A DNA stretch of 16,190 nucleotides from Saccoglossus kowalevskii (GCF_000003605.2 NW_003126391.1:31036-47225), one strand, 5' to 3'. Shown: positions 1 to 7,713, counted from the stretch's first letter. Translations and numbers: made by a program. Notes: a model not told the origin generated them from the sequence alone.

Positions 1-26
1 CATGTGTGCCGGTGACGATGTATTAC
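1..26 (+). other. Possible end of a non-coding 5' exon
   Basis: A strong donor-like GTAAGTG begins at 27, straight after these bases. With the acceptor-like site ending at 1022 it could delimit a 5'UTR intron of the GALNT gene. The bases have no recognisable coding content, and no transcript evidence is visible, so this is inference from one splice-site match at the window edge. Confidence 0.2.
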
Positions 27-1022
27 GTAAGTGATTACAAATAAATGGTATAAAAATGGGTATTTTGTAGCAGTTTTGTTTAAAATAATTCAATTGTTTC
101 GGGTATATATTTGTGCCAGTTGAAATATGACATTACAATGTGTTCAGACAAATAAAAACATGCCCGTCTTTTTATGATGTTGTAACATGATGGTGGTTAT
201 TCAAATGCACGCCAATATGTTAAACTGTTTGTTCTAGAGCAATTGTAATAACTGGTATTTGAAAAGCGCCGAACGTTTGAAGTAAAAGTACACAATCGGA
301 TAAAACTGTCGTGTTGTCTATCGACCATACAGACTGCGAACTCCAGTGTTTGTTTGAGCATTCCGTTACGTGCAATCGGTATTCTAATTATTTAACGAAA
401 TATATTGTTGAAGTAGCAGGTAACGTAGTCGTGAAACGTACTCCCAATCTCTTTCACATATGGTAGCAAAAGCTTTCCCATCCGCGTTTCTAATCGATTT
501 TTGTGTCAACGCGTTGTTGTCTGTATATGAACAAAATGCACCGTGGTAGTATCGCAAATTTCGTCGCTGACACGAATATACGCCAAATTTGTACGCTTTA
601 TTTAATTCCAACTCTCACTGAATCCTTATTGCGAATGCTTTGTATTTTAATTTTGAAATCGTTGATTCCGTTTCCAGTGTATTGACCGGTGTGTTGCAAC
701 GTGTCCCACATAGCATGCATAGGCACACCGTAACGCCTCCATATAATACAGCTGTCGCAGTGTTACTCTAATAGAAAGCATTGTAATGTTCATAAAGAGA
801 ATATTAAAATAATGTAATATGCATTTAAAACATAAAGTTGACGTATTAACAGATGTTTTAGAGTGAGGGAGATACTCTGAAACCGCTCATTGGTTACAAG
901 CCGGGGATGATCGCAGTTTGGGCCAAAATACCGTCAAATATCAAGTTTGTGGATGGTGCATATTAAGTGAGAGCATCCGGATGACGCTTATTTTTTTGTT
1001 AAATTGTATTTGTTGTGATCAG
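27..1022 (+). other. 5' flank or 5'UTR intron, no gene seen
   Basis: AT-rich sequence without a persuasive coding exon. The two small overlapping open frames on opposite strands near 384-685 have no domain-like composition and no splice context. The 3' end (about 988-1022) has a T-rich tract followed by GATCAG, which would serve as an acceptor for an intron starting at 27. Without that intron the stretch would contain the promoter; I could not identify a clear TATA box or initiator. Confidence 0.35.
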
Positions 1023-1058
1023 AAAAACTGAATATATTGAATACATATATATTCCACA
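1023..1058 (+). other. 5' untranslated leader of the GALNT mRNA
   Basis: These bases sit just before the ATG at 1059. An in-frame TGA at 1038-1040 rules out extension upstream. The start context is strong for a eukaryote, with A at -3 and G at +4 (CACAATGGG). The 1023 boundary rests on the acceptor-like CAG ending at 1022 and is uncertain. Confidence 0.4.
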
Positions 1059-1332
1059 ATGGGCTGGTTTCGTCGAACACCGCGATTGTCGTTCAAATTC
1101 ATATTTGCTACTTGCATCTCCATGACAATTTTACTAAATATGAGAATTGTGTTCAACTTTACGGAAAACGAATTTGGTCTTGATGAGCACCTCGAGGCGA
1201 TCGGTAGACGGCGGGAGATGGCCGCGGAAACCAAGTTAGTCGTGCGATCTGATGAACACAATGAAGGGATTGATGTGAATGAAATAATTACGGTAGCTTT
1301 AATAGATATCAACAAGACAACCAAGGAGTCAG
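1059..1332 (+). CDS. GALNT: GALNT exon 1: cytosolic tail, membrane anchor, start of stem
   Basis: Codes for residues 1-91 plus the first base of codon 92. The tail [13 protein letters not shown] is basic and is followed by a hydrophobic stretch from about F14 to F32, as expected for a type II Golgi signal-anchor; N27 and R29 make it rather weak. Sequons at N33 (NFT) and N85 (NKT) would face the lumen. Residues 40-90 are charged and low in hydrophobic content, fitting a flexible stem. The donor is CAG|GTAAGTG, phase 1. The stem is not conserved between GALNT families, so this exon is assigned by splice phase and topology rather than homology. Confidence 0.8.
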
Positions 1333-4300
1333 GTAAGTGACTTTTTCAATCTTTGTTTTTATTAAACTCCAGAAACACCAATCTTCTGTACTATAACTGT
1401 TCAAAACGTCAATTTTGTTTGTATTTTATCGGATAAATTGAATCGTGGTGTGTCGAACATACCATATTTGAAATGGTTTTCAGACTAATTATTCTGAACA
1501 TACATTGTATATCTAGTTTTTGTATATGGATATGTAAGTAGTCGGGGTTCAAGGAACGTTCAAACGGATATGACGTCACAGATAACGTTGACCTCGCATA
1601 AAATACATTCTCTTAACTTTGTTCGACTTTGAAAACATTACATTCAGGCAATCAGATGGACATCAAAAAACTATCTAGTTTACAAATGTCCAACTTTACG
1701 AGACATACTTATCAGTCGCGTTATAATGTTGAGGGAAATGTACAAGCCCAATTATAGATGAAGAGAGTGACTGAAACGCGTTTATGCTTGTTTATACTTG
1801 TTTATTTCTCTTCCTGGAGATAATGACATGTTGGGGGTGCCTTGACTTGAATTTCGTTGTTATTGACTGTTAATAAACCATTTTATAATAGCTAAAACAG
1901 ACCATCACTAAAAACACACCATCCGACAATCAGCATATATTTAACCAGTTTCGTTGTTATTGTCTGTGTTTATATATCATTTTATAATAATAGCTGGACT
2001 CCACTGAATAAAAGACTAACTTCACGAATTGTTGAATTTAATACATCGACTGGATCACCTTGTGGCGATTTGTTTGCGAAATTTGATACGAAGGTCAGCC
2101 AGACTTCGTATAATCGATGACGCCATAACAAGGAACATATGCCACCTGACGCTCATATTTACTATTAATATTTACTATTAATACTTACAATAATCGATTC
2201 GATAATTAATCCCCAAAAAAGTTTAACAAACCCGCACTAGGTTGTTCCACACCCGTTTAATTTTCCACTTGGAGATAACATACTCGACCTCGTAAATATA
2301 GGAAATTATTTAGTTAAAATATTTATTACAAATACCTGGAATAGGTAGGTAAACAGATTCGACCTGAAATATAGGACATTTTTTAGTTAAGATATTTGTT
2401 ACGAATAAGCAAAGTACAATTCCAGCTATTTAATATGACTAATTTTGACTCAAATCTGTACTCGCATGACTACGTCTCGGAAATTTGTTTCGCTTTTCAG
2501 TGCGCGTGCGCGAGATATTCTGTTTAGGCTCGTTCGAAGTTCGTTCACGACACACACGGTCACCGGCTTATTACATCTGTCGACTACTGCAACAATGTAC
2601 CTCAACTGCCAAGTCATTGCGTGATCGATATATACTGAATATTTATTTAGTGATTTTTAAAACACAGATCTTATAAAGTCTTTTCTTAGATCTATGTGTT
2701 ATCACGACCAGCTGTGAACAGGGATGAACAAGTTAGTAAAATGACACATTCGATGACGTAGTCGGACAAAATACCAAGTGACACACCGGTGGAGGGCGCA
2801 CCTTACGAGAATTCACTGATACGTTCATTCTGATAGTTTTTTGGTTTTTGTACATACAGGAAAGTGCACATTTCAAGGTGCATGGAAACACCCTAGTCGT
2901 GAACATGCGTATCTTGTGCATGGCATTATACTCATATTGATTTTATTTTTTGGTCGTCAGCTCGTCAACTTCAACAAAACGCGACGGTCATCACCGAACC
3001 AGTGTACACCACAGCGATGATCGGCGCTGCTGGGGAGATGGGCAAGCCGGTGTTTATAGCAGACAGTCAAAAGGAGAAAATGAACCAATTATTCCCTTTA
3101 AACCAGTTTAACGTAATGGCCAGTGATATGATTGCGTTGAACAGATCATTGCCTGACATTCGGCCGAGAGGGTGAGTATATTTGTAGCAATAGAAACACA
3201 TTAAGCGTGATGTATCAACGATTAAAGCGCCACGATCGTCGATCCGCGTCGTGATCAATGCGGGTTTCATGCGACATATACAACGCATGTAAAAAAAACA
3301 TTATTTACAATATTAGAACGCGCGCTGTGTGGCGATCGCGTCGTTTGCGTAGCTTAGGGTTAGTATATAGTACAATTTATATTAATACATGTACCCTTTA
3401 CTAAACCTAGACTTCGCAAACATTTATATGTTACGTCACAGGATATTCAACTTTTAGTTAATTAAACTTGAATTAAAACGCAATTCTATGTTGAATTGCA
3501 TTGTAATTGGGTTTAATTAAACTCCAATTAAAGCGCAACCCTATATAGAGTCCCGTTTTAATTCAAACATAACGCAACTATATTAAAAGTTAATTAAACC
3601 ATATAAAAAGTTAATCTAATGTCCAATCCAACAACGACGGTAAGACGTGTATATGTATGTATAATTCAACATGTGTGTTTGCGTTTCAGATGTCAAAATA
3701 GAGAGTACCCCGGCGTTTTACAGACGACGTCTGTGGTCATAGTATTCCATAACGAGGCTTGGACTACTTTGTTACGCACAGTACACAGTGTTATCAATCG
3801 CTCTCCAAGGCATTTACTAACAGAAATTATCTTGGTGGACGATTACAGCAATAGAGGTAAATAGGTCGTGATACATAGCATTTCTACGGCAGTGTTGTTT
3901 GGGTCCGTGGCCCAACTCTGTGACTACATGTATATTCAAAAAGTCACTTCAAATCGTGATTTCGAATTTTTAGTTATTTTCTCGAGGTTTGTCGAATAAA
4001 AGCGACAAAAATACACTTTCGACGGACAAGCCAGTACAACCACAATGTTCAAGGTATTTTGCGCAGTCGTGTTAAATTTTAATAAACTACGTTAGCATGA
4101 TGTACTTTACGACTACGATCCCCTAAAACGAGGATCAGAGGTCATCAAAAACGAATGCATTTAAAAACATATCTAACAAACTAAATTTTGATCAAATAAC
4201 TTTCAATTTTATTTATACCACATTCAATTTTTTGTTTCATTAAATGTTTTTTTTAAAGCTTTCCTTAAAACTGAACTTGATGAATACGTATCAAATATCA

Positions 4301-7300
4301 CCACAGTACCTGTAATGGTTCATCATTGCCAACAACGAGAAGGACTGACACGAGCCCGTCTGATTGGTGCTGCCATGGCAACAGGGGAGGTCGTCACATT
4401 TCTAGATTCTCATTGTGAGTGTACACGTGGTTGGCTAGAACCGTTGTTAGCCAGGATAGCCGAGGATAAGTAAGCACTCGTCACAAATTATGTTTATAAT
4501 CATCTTATGAATTATGTTTGTAAACCACGGTACTTTAAGAACCAAATTGATTTTTAGTTCATCGTGTGTATTATTTCTCATCCCTAAACAGAACCAATGT
4601 AGTGTGCCCTGTGATAAACATCATCAGCGACACGACATTCGAGTTCATCAACGGCTCCGATGCCACCCAAGTGGGAGGATTTGATTGGAGGCTCATATTT
4701 AATTGGCATGTGGTGCCACACAGAGAGCTTCAGCGAATCAAGTTCGATAGAACATCACCGGTCAGGTACGTTTGTTTCACATTCTGTGCCTGGAAGTTCA
4801 GTCTCGTTCACGTTATTCGCGAGATTTGTCTGATTGATTGACAGCTTGAAAGTAACACGTGATTACAACCTAGCGGTGCATATGCAAATTACTTTTATTT
4901 TTGGGTATATGTATTGGATACAGCCAACAAAATTTCGTCACGCACAATGAGATCAATTGCTCGTTGTTTCTCAAAATGCAGCAAATAAACGAACATTCTA
5001 TTATAATCGCCATGATTGCCGATCATCAAGGTTTGCTATTAAAATTGATATATTATTTGCAGATCGCCGACAATGGCTGGAGGTTTATTTTCCATCCACA
5101 AAGAATTTTTTACAAGACTTGGCACATACGATCCAGGATTCGATGTCTGGGGGGCCGAAAATCTGGAACTGTCGTTTAAGGTAATCACATATTACATATA
5201 TTTAAGACAAGTACAATCTATAACGCCGCTAGAAGTTGACCGCACGGGCAATGTCATATAGAATTGCGCCCTCTTCTTTTAATGACCCTTTTCTGTTATC
5301 CAGACATAGGGAATTTTACAAAGTAAAAACAAAAATTACACTTCCTACGAAATTGCAATATTTACGAGGCAGAAATTAGCAAAACCGTGCGAATCAGACA
5401 ATGAGACAATATTTGTGCTTCTGGTGCATAACTGATATTTTCCAATCGGAAGGAAAAGTCAAAGGTGGTATTTTGGGTCTGTGTGTGTGCTCCAAAATAA
5501 ATTACTATAAAATCGCAGTATTGTATTGTCAAAACATGTGCTCGATGGTTTGTTTTTCACCAAAGTTTTTGGGTTCATTTTGTAGTCATCTTTTATCTAT
5601 TGAAACGGACTTTATCTTCAACGGCGTCTTTGTATAGCATATCCCAATTTGGCTGCCAGTTTATTATCAAATCATGTGTATACTTCATACTCTCACATTT
5701 CAGTTCAGAAGATGGACGAACATATTTCTTTTCAGAAATCCCTGGTTTCACATTTATCAACATTGCCATTTTTTTAGATTAACAGATTTGCAACCCATTA
5801 CGAAGAGAAACATTCCAACTTTTCAAATTGCATCAATAATACCAAAAACAAGCAATAAAATACAAAGAAGTTGTACCCGTCGACAGAGGGCGCAATTAAC
5901 TGTGTGTTTACGTGAAACGAGCAGTTCTTGAAACCTTGTAATAACGCCGTAATCACATATATACGGCTCGAATAAAACGCGTCCGAGCACTAACGTCAAA
6001 TTTACGTTAAACCACACAGTTGTTTATATTTTGTTTTCTTCTTAGACGTGGATGTGTGGCGGCACCCTGGAATTTGTTCCATGTTCGCACGTTGGCCACG
6101 TGTTTCGAAAAAGATCGCCTCACCGTTTTCCACCAACGACACACAATGTCATGCAGCGTAACAACCGCCGATTAGCTGAGGTATGGCTGGACGAATACAA
6201 GTACCTGTATTACAACGCGCACCCAGAGATTTTGAAGACCGATCCGGGGGACATCTCTGAAAGACTCGCCCTTCGTGAACGGTTGCAGTGTAAAAGTTTT
6301 AAATGGTACCTGGAGAATGTCTACCCTGAAAATGTGTTTCCAATTCACTTTTATGGAGTGGTCACTGTAAGTTTCAAATTATTTCATGTTTAGTAGTGTG
6401 ACGGCGAATTGTAAATTACGTTCCCTATCGGCACAGCGGCCTTGTTTTCGAAGCTGCCGGTTGAGGGCGTCACTCCTTCGTCGTTCCGGGTCTTCAGCAT
6501 GAACTCCTAATTACGAGTATTGCATTTTTAGCAGATTGATAGAAATGACGCCCCTTTTTAACATAACCAATACGTCGCTTTTGACAAACCTTACTCAAAC
6601 ATTACAGGTCGTTATTTGTTGATTATTTTTTTTCCAGATAAAACACATAATTTCCGGCAATTGCCTAGACTACGGAAATCTAAAAATGAGAGGTAAACAA
6701 CCGACAAAGGCTGGCAAAACAGACTCCGGACAAAAAGTGGAACTATGGAAGTGCCACGGTGGTCCCGTACAGGTGAGGTCGCCGTTTATTTTGCAGATAG
6801 TCGGGATTGTTTAAAATAAAAATGGAAATATTATTTATGCATTGATTCGCATCCGGTATTCGCATTCATTCATGGGAAATTCACGTCACAGTCATTTTCA
6901 AGGTAAAACCTCCACTCAAGTGTTCACGACAAATCATACCAGATACGGTGCTCACATGCGATATTGAAACGTCGAGATATGCATTGCTCGCATTAGTAGT
7001 CTATAACGCTCTCATTATTCATACTTGCAGACTTTTATCTACACGAAAGCAAAAGAAATTCGTCTGGAGAAAGAATGTTTAGATTATTCGGCTATAACGG
7101 GTTCGCTGACACTGTATCCATGTCATGGTCAAGGCGGAAACCAAGTTTGGGGATACAACAAAAAGGTATCAACTTTGATTGTGTATTCTTTGTAGGATAA
7201 ACTCATTCAACACTACACTACACTACACTACACTACACTACACTACACTACACTACACTACACTACACTACACTACACTACACTACACTACACTACACTA

Positions 7301-7713
7301 CACTACACTACACTACACTACAACGTAACAAAACTTGACGTAACACAAAATTCATTTTTGTGAGTGTACAATTCGTGAAATATTGAGGTTATTTTTTTCA
7401 TCTCTTTTCCCCGTAAAGTGTCACGATCATTTTGTATAGAAGCGCGTAATGCCACGTGGATGATACGACCTTCATCACATAGGGTAATATATCTAAGTAA
7501 CAACTGAATAAGTCAATAAATAACATGCATTTCATATTTCTATTTCAGACAGCAACTCTGATTCATGAAGGGACAGGACTGTGTCTAGCGCCGCCAATCG
7601 ACCAAACCAAATTACCCTTGAGACCGGTCGCATTTCCATGTAGCACAGCGCCACGGTTACAGTGGTTGATGGAAGTCACCGGTAAAGGCAACATGGAATT
7701 ACCAACGAGGTAA
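1059..7713 (+). CDS. GALNT: Polypeptide N-acetylgalactosaminyltransferase (GALNT/pgant family), ten coding exons
   Basis: A Golgi type II membrane enzyme (glycosyltransferase family 27, EC 2.4.1.41) that starts mucin-type O-glycosylation by transferring GalNAc from UDP-GalNAc to Ser/Thr. Exons: 1059-1332, 2961-3171, 3690-3856, 4259-4469, 4592-4765, 5063-5180, 6046-6366, 6638-6772, 7031-7165, 7549-7713. All introns are GT-AG, with phases 1,2,1,2,2,0,0,0,0, and joining gives 636 codons plus TAA without a frame break. Layout: cytosolic tail 1-13, membrane anchor about 14-32, stem to about 115, GT-A catalytic domain about 116-480, ricin-type lectin domain about 490-636. Key residues: metal-binding D267-S268-H269, third metal ligand H403 in VGHVF, active-site W375 and E378, flexible loop 406-418. 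Vertebrate members are typically about 560-600 residues (from memory); the extra length lies largely in the stem and lectin repeat alpha. The upstream in-frame TGA at 1038 and strong Kozak context support the start. The subfamily is unclear: the region before the catalytic core resembles GALNT1/13, while residues 366-398 resemble GALNT5. I see no pseudogene damage. Confidence 0.95.
1571..1578. promoter_or_regulatory. CRE-like palindrome in intron 1
   Basis: A perfect TGACGTCA, the consensus for CREB/ATF-type bZIP factors, about 500 bp after the start codon. A single 8-bp match in long AT-rich DNA can occur by chance. A second copy lies at 10012-10019 in the downstream non-coding DNA. Confidence 0.2.
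1852..1995 (+). repeat. Diverged tandem duplication in intron 1
   Basis: Copies at 1852-1893 and 1949-1995, 97 bp apart. Both begin TTTCGTTGTTATTG and both end in TTTTATAATA..AGCT, with a few substitutions and small indels between. It looks like an old local duplication without coding content. Confidence 0.65.
2284..2407 (+). repeat. Second diverged tandem duplication in intron 1
   Basis: Copies at 2284-2334 and 2359-2407, 75 bp apart. They share TCGACCT, AATATAGGA, TTTAGTTAA and ATATTT(A/G)TTAC(A/G)AATA in the same order with scattered mismatches. Non-coding. Confidence 0.7.
2961..3171 (+). CDS. GALNT: GALNT exon 2: end of stem and start of catalytic domain
   Basis: Residues 92-162. Acceptor TCGTCAG|CT, donor G|GTGAGT, phase 2 at the end. 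It contains the family signature region GEMGKPV (116-122), then [20 protein letters not shown] (138-157), very close to the vertebrate GALNT1/13 pattern. Sequons lie at N98 (NAT) and N152 (NRS). This block precedes the Rossmann-like GT-A fold. Confidence 0.95.
3343..3421. repeat. Imperfect inverted repeat (MITE- or foldback-like)
   Basis: Arms 3343-3365 and 3399-3421 pair over 23 bases with about four mismatches. The left arm begins GTTTGCGTAGCTTAGG and the right arm ends CCTAGACTTCGCAAAC. Pairing partly extends inward to GTAC on both sides, leaving a short AT-rich loop. It could be a small foldback element or a structured intronic RNA; no clear target-site duplication was found. Confidence 0.6.
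3458..3544 (+). repeat. Two direct copies of a TTAATTAAACT-type 32-mer
   Basis: Units at 3458-3489 and 3513-3544, each 32 bp, starting TTAATTAAACT and ending CGCAA..CTAT, with six or so differences. A short inverted relative (TTTTAATTCAAA) follows at about 3556 and another AGTTAATTAAAC near 3588. AT-rich, so some similarity is compositional. Confidence 0.55.
3690..3856 (+). CDS. GALNT: GALNT exon 3: start of GT-A core, UDP-binding region
   Basis: Residues 162-217 and one base of codon 218. Acceptor GCGTTTCAG|A, donor GAG|GTAAAT. It carries the strongly conserved first beta strand and helix [13 protein letters not shown] (174-186), then [15 protein letters not shown] (189-203), and the nucleotide-binding LVDDYS (210-215). 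These are hallmark GT27 motifs. A downstream open frame from 3619 reads into this exon, but its first part is intron 2 sequence. Confidence 0.96.
3857..4258 (+). other. Intron 3 (402 bp)
   Basis: AT-rich, ending in a long T-tract before the acceptor. I see no exon, repeat pair or hairpin worth naming. Confidence 0.8.
4259..4469 (+). CDS. GALNT: GALNT exon 4: catalytic DSH metal-binding motif
   Basis: Residues 218-287 plus two bases of codon 288. The acceptor is preceded by a T-rich tract ending in TTTAAAG; the donor is A|GTAAGC. It holds [12 protein letters not shown] (244-255), a donor-sugar binding helix, and [11 protein letters not shown] (262-272). D267 and H269 are the DxH pair that, by family knowledge, binds Mn2+ and UDP-GalNAc. 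WLEPLLARI (276-284) follows as in vertebrate enzymes. One sequon at N230 (NIT). Confidence 0.96.
4592..4765 (+). CDS. GALNT: GALNT exon 5: mid catalytic domain
   Basis: Residues 288-345 plus two bases of codon 346. Acceptor CTAAACAG|A, donor CAG|GTACGT. It contains [16 protein letters not shown] (291-306) and [11 protein letters not shown] (316-326), matching the conserved segment between the DxH motif and the MAGG motif. The intron before it is only 122 bp, the shortest in the gene. Confidence 0.95.
5063..5180 (+). CDS. GALNT: GALNT exon 6: MAGG and WGxE acceptor-site motifs
   Basis: Residues 346-385. Acceptor TTTGCAG|A, donor AAG|GTAATC, phase 0. It codes for [11 protein letters not shown] (347-357) and [16 protein letters not shown] (366-381). 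W375 and E378 match the tryptophan and glutamate of the family WGGE motif (W331 and E334 in human GalNAc-T2), which shape the active site. The second Gly of that motif is Ala here (A377). The segment from GTYDPG on resembles GALNT5 most closely, as I recall it. Confidence 0.95.
5181..6045 (+). other. Intron 6 (865 bp), hosting a possible inserted element
   Basis: Most of the intron lies between inverted 13-mers at 5262 and 5885. Several small open frames here (for example 5401-5637 and 5674-5931) have no recognisable protein content and no suitable splice context, so I leave them out. Confidence 0.75.
5262..5897. mobile_element. Candidate non-autonomous DNA element with GCGCCCTCT termini
   Basis: AATTGCGCCCTCT at 5262-5274 is exactly inverted at 5885-5897. 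This can be read as a 9-bp terminal inverted repeat GCGCCCTCT flanked by AATT on both sides as a target-site duplication. The interior, about 610 bp, codes for nothing recognised. The termini are short and could be chance, so the call is tentative. Confidence 0.35.
6046..6366 (+). CDS. GALNT: GALNT exon 7: third metal ligand, flexible loop, end of catalytic domain
   Basis: Residues 386-492, phase 0 at both ends, the longest exon. Acceptor TCTTCTTAG|ACG, donor [19 protein letters not shown] (398-407) contains H403, which aligns with metal ligand H359 of GalNAc-T2 (28 residues after the active-site Trp in both). The loop [12 protein letters not shown] (406-417) differs from the commoner PYTFPGG form. 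[12 protein letters not shown] (426-437), [18 protein letters not shown] (453-470) and WYLENVYPE (472-480) are classic GT27 motifs that close the domain and lead into the linker. Confidence 0.96.
6638..6772 (+). CDS. GALNT: GALNT exon 8: lectin repeat alpha
   Basis: Residues 493-537, 135 bp, phase 0 at both ends. Acceptor TTTCCAG|ATA, donor CAG|GTGAGG. It has the ricin-type CLD motif (501-503) and, after a Lys-rich spacer, WKCHGGPVQ (529-537). C501 and C531 would form the repeat's disulphide. In characterised GALNTs the Asp of CLD in this repeat contacts GalNAc. The usual QxW position is Q537-T538-F539, spanning the next intron. Confidence 0.9.
7031..7165 (+). CDS. GALNT: GALNT exon 9: lectin repeat beta
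   Basis: Residues 538-582, again 135 bp and phase 0 at both ends. Acceptor ACTTGCAG|ACT, donor AAG|GTATCA. It contains ECLDYS (552-557) and [13 protein letters not shown] (567-579), a textbook ricin-B repeat with CLD, a paired cysteine (C553, C568) and QVW. This is the best preserved of the three repeats. Confidence 0.93.
7166..7548 (+). other. Intron 9 (383 bp) with a pentanucleotide microsatellite
   Basis: The 5' third is taken up by the CACTA repeat at 7210-7322; the rest is AT-rich up to a good acceptor (TATTTCAG). An open frame on the minus strand at 7318-7503 has no support. Confidence 0.8.
7210..7322. repeat. Perfect (CACTA)n microsatellite, 22 units
   Basis: An uninterrupted pentanucleotide tract of 113 bp with no base error; 22 full CACTA units lie at 7211-7320 with one extra base before and two after. 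It begins 44 bp into intron 9. The lack of any interruption suggests recent expansion or ongoing slippage, so length is probably variable between individuals, and assembly length may be inexact. Confidence 0.97.
7549..7713 (+). CDS. GALNT: GALNT exon 10: lectin repeat gamma and stop
   Basis: Residues 583-636 and TAA at 7711-7713. Acceptor TATTTCAG|ACA. The repeat keeps paired cysteines C594 and C613 and the QxW motif as Q620-W621 in LQW, but the sugar-binding CLD is CLA (594-596), so this repeat probably does not bind sugar. The protein ends in a short tail after W621, comparable to other family members. A Met at 7525 upstream of the exon is in intron sequence and is not a start. Confidence 0.93.
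   Translation, partial: TATLIHEGTGLCLAPPIDQTKLPLRPVAFPCSTAPRLQWLMEVTGKGNMELPTR

Larger units (their letters stand above)
1333..2960 (+). other. Intron 1 (1628 bp)
   Basis: The longest intron, separating the anchor exon from the catalytic exons. It contains two pairs of diverged direct duplications (1852-1995 and 2284-2407), a CRE-like site at 1571 and one acceptor-like site at 2500 followed by an open frame of the right phase. I see no convincing exon of another gene in it. Confidence 0.75.
3172..3689 (+). other. Intron 2 (518 bp), largely repeat-derived
   Basis: The middle and 3' parts are made of a hairpin (3343-3421) and a low-complexity TTAATTAA-rich block with direct copies (3458-3544) and a partial inverted copy near 3555-3575. 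The 5' part shows nothing recognisable. Confidence 0.75.

Noticed and set aside
384-685. Overlapping small open frames on both strands in the 5' flank
   Set aside because: No recognisable protein content, no splice context, and length expected by chance.
1019-1324. Minus-strand 101-residue open frame opposite exon 1
   Set aside because: It is the antisense of the anchor exon, whose frame is fixed by phase and by the join to exon 2.
7210-7322. CRISPR-like or telomere-like array
   Set aside because: It is a simple uninterrupted 5-bp microsatellite with no spacers, and is internal to an intron.
1059-7713. GALNT copy as a processed or decayed pseudogene
   Set aside because: Introns are present, every junction is GT-AG, the joined frame is intact, and the metal-binding, cysteine and main catalytic positions are kept.
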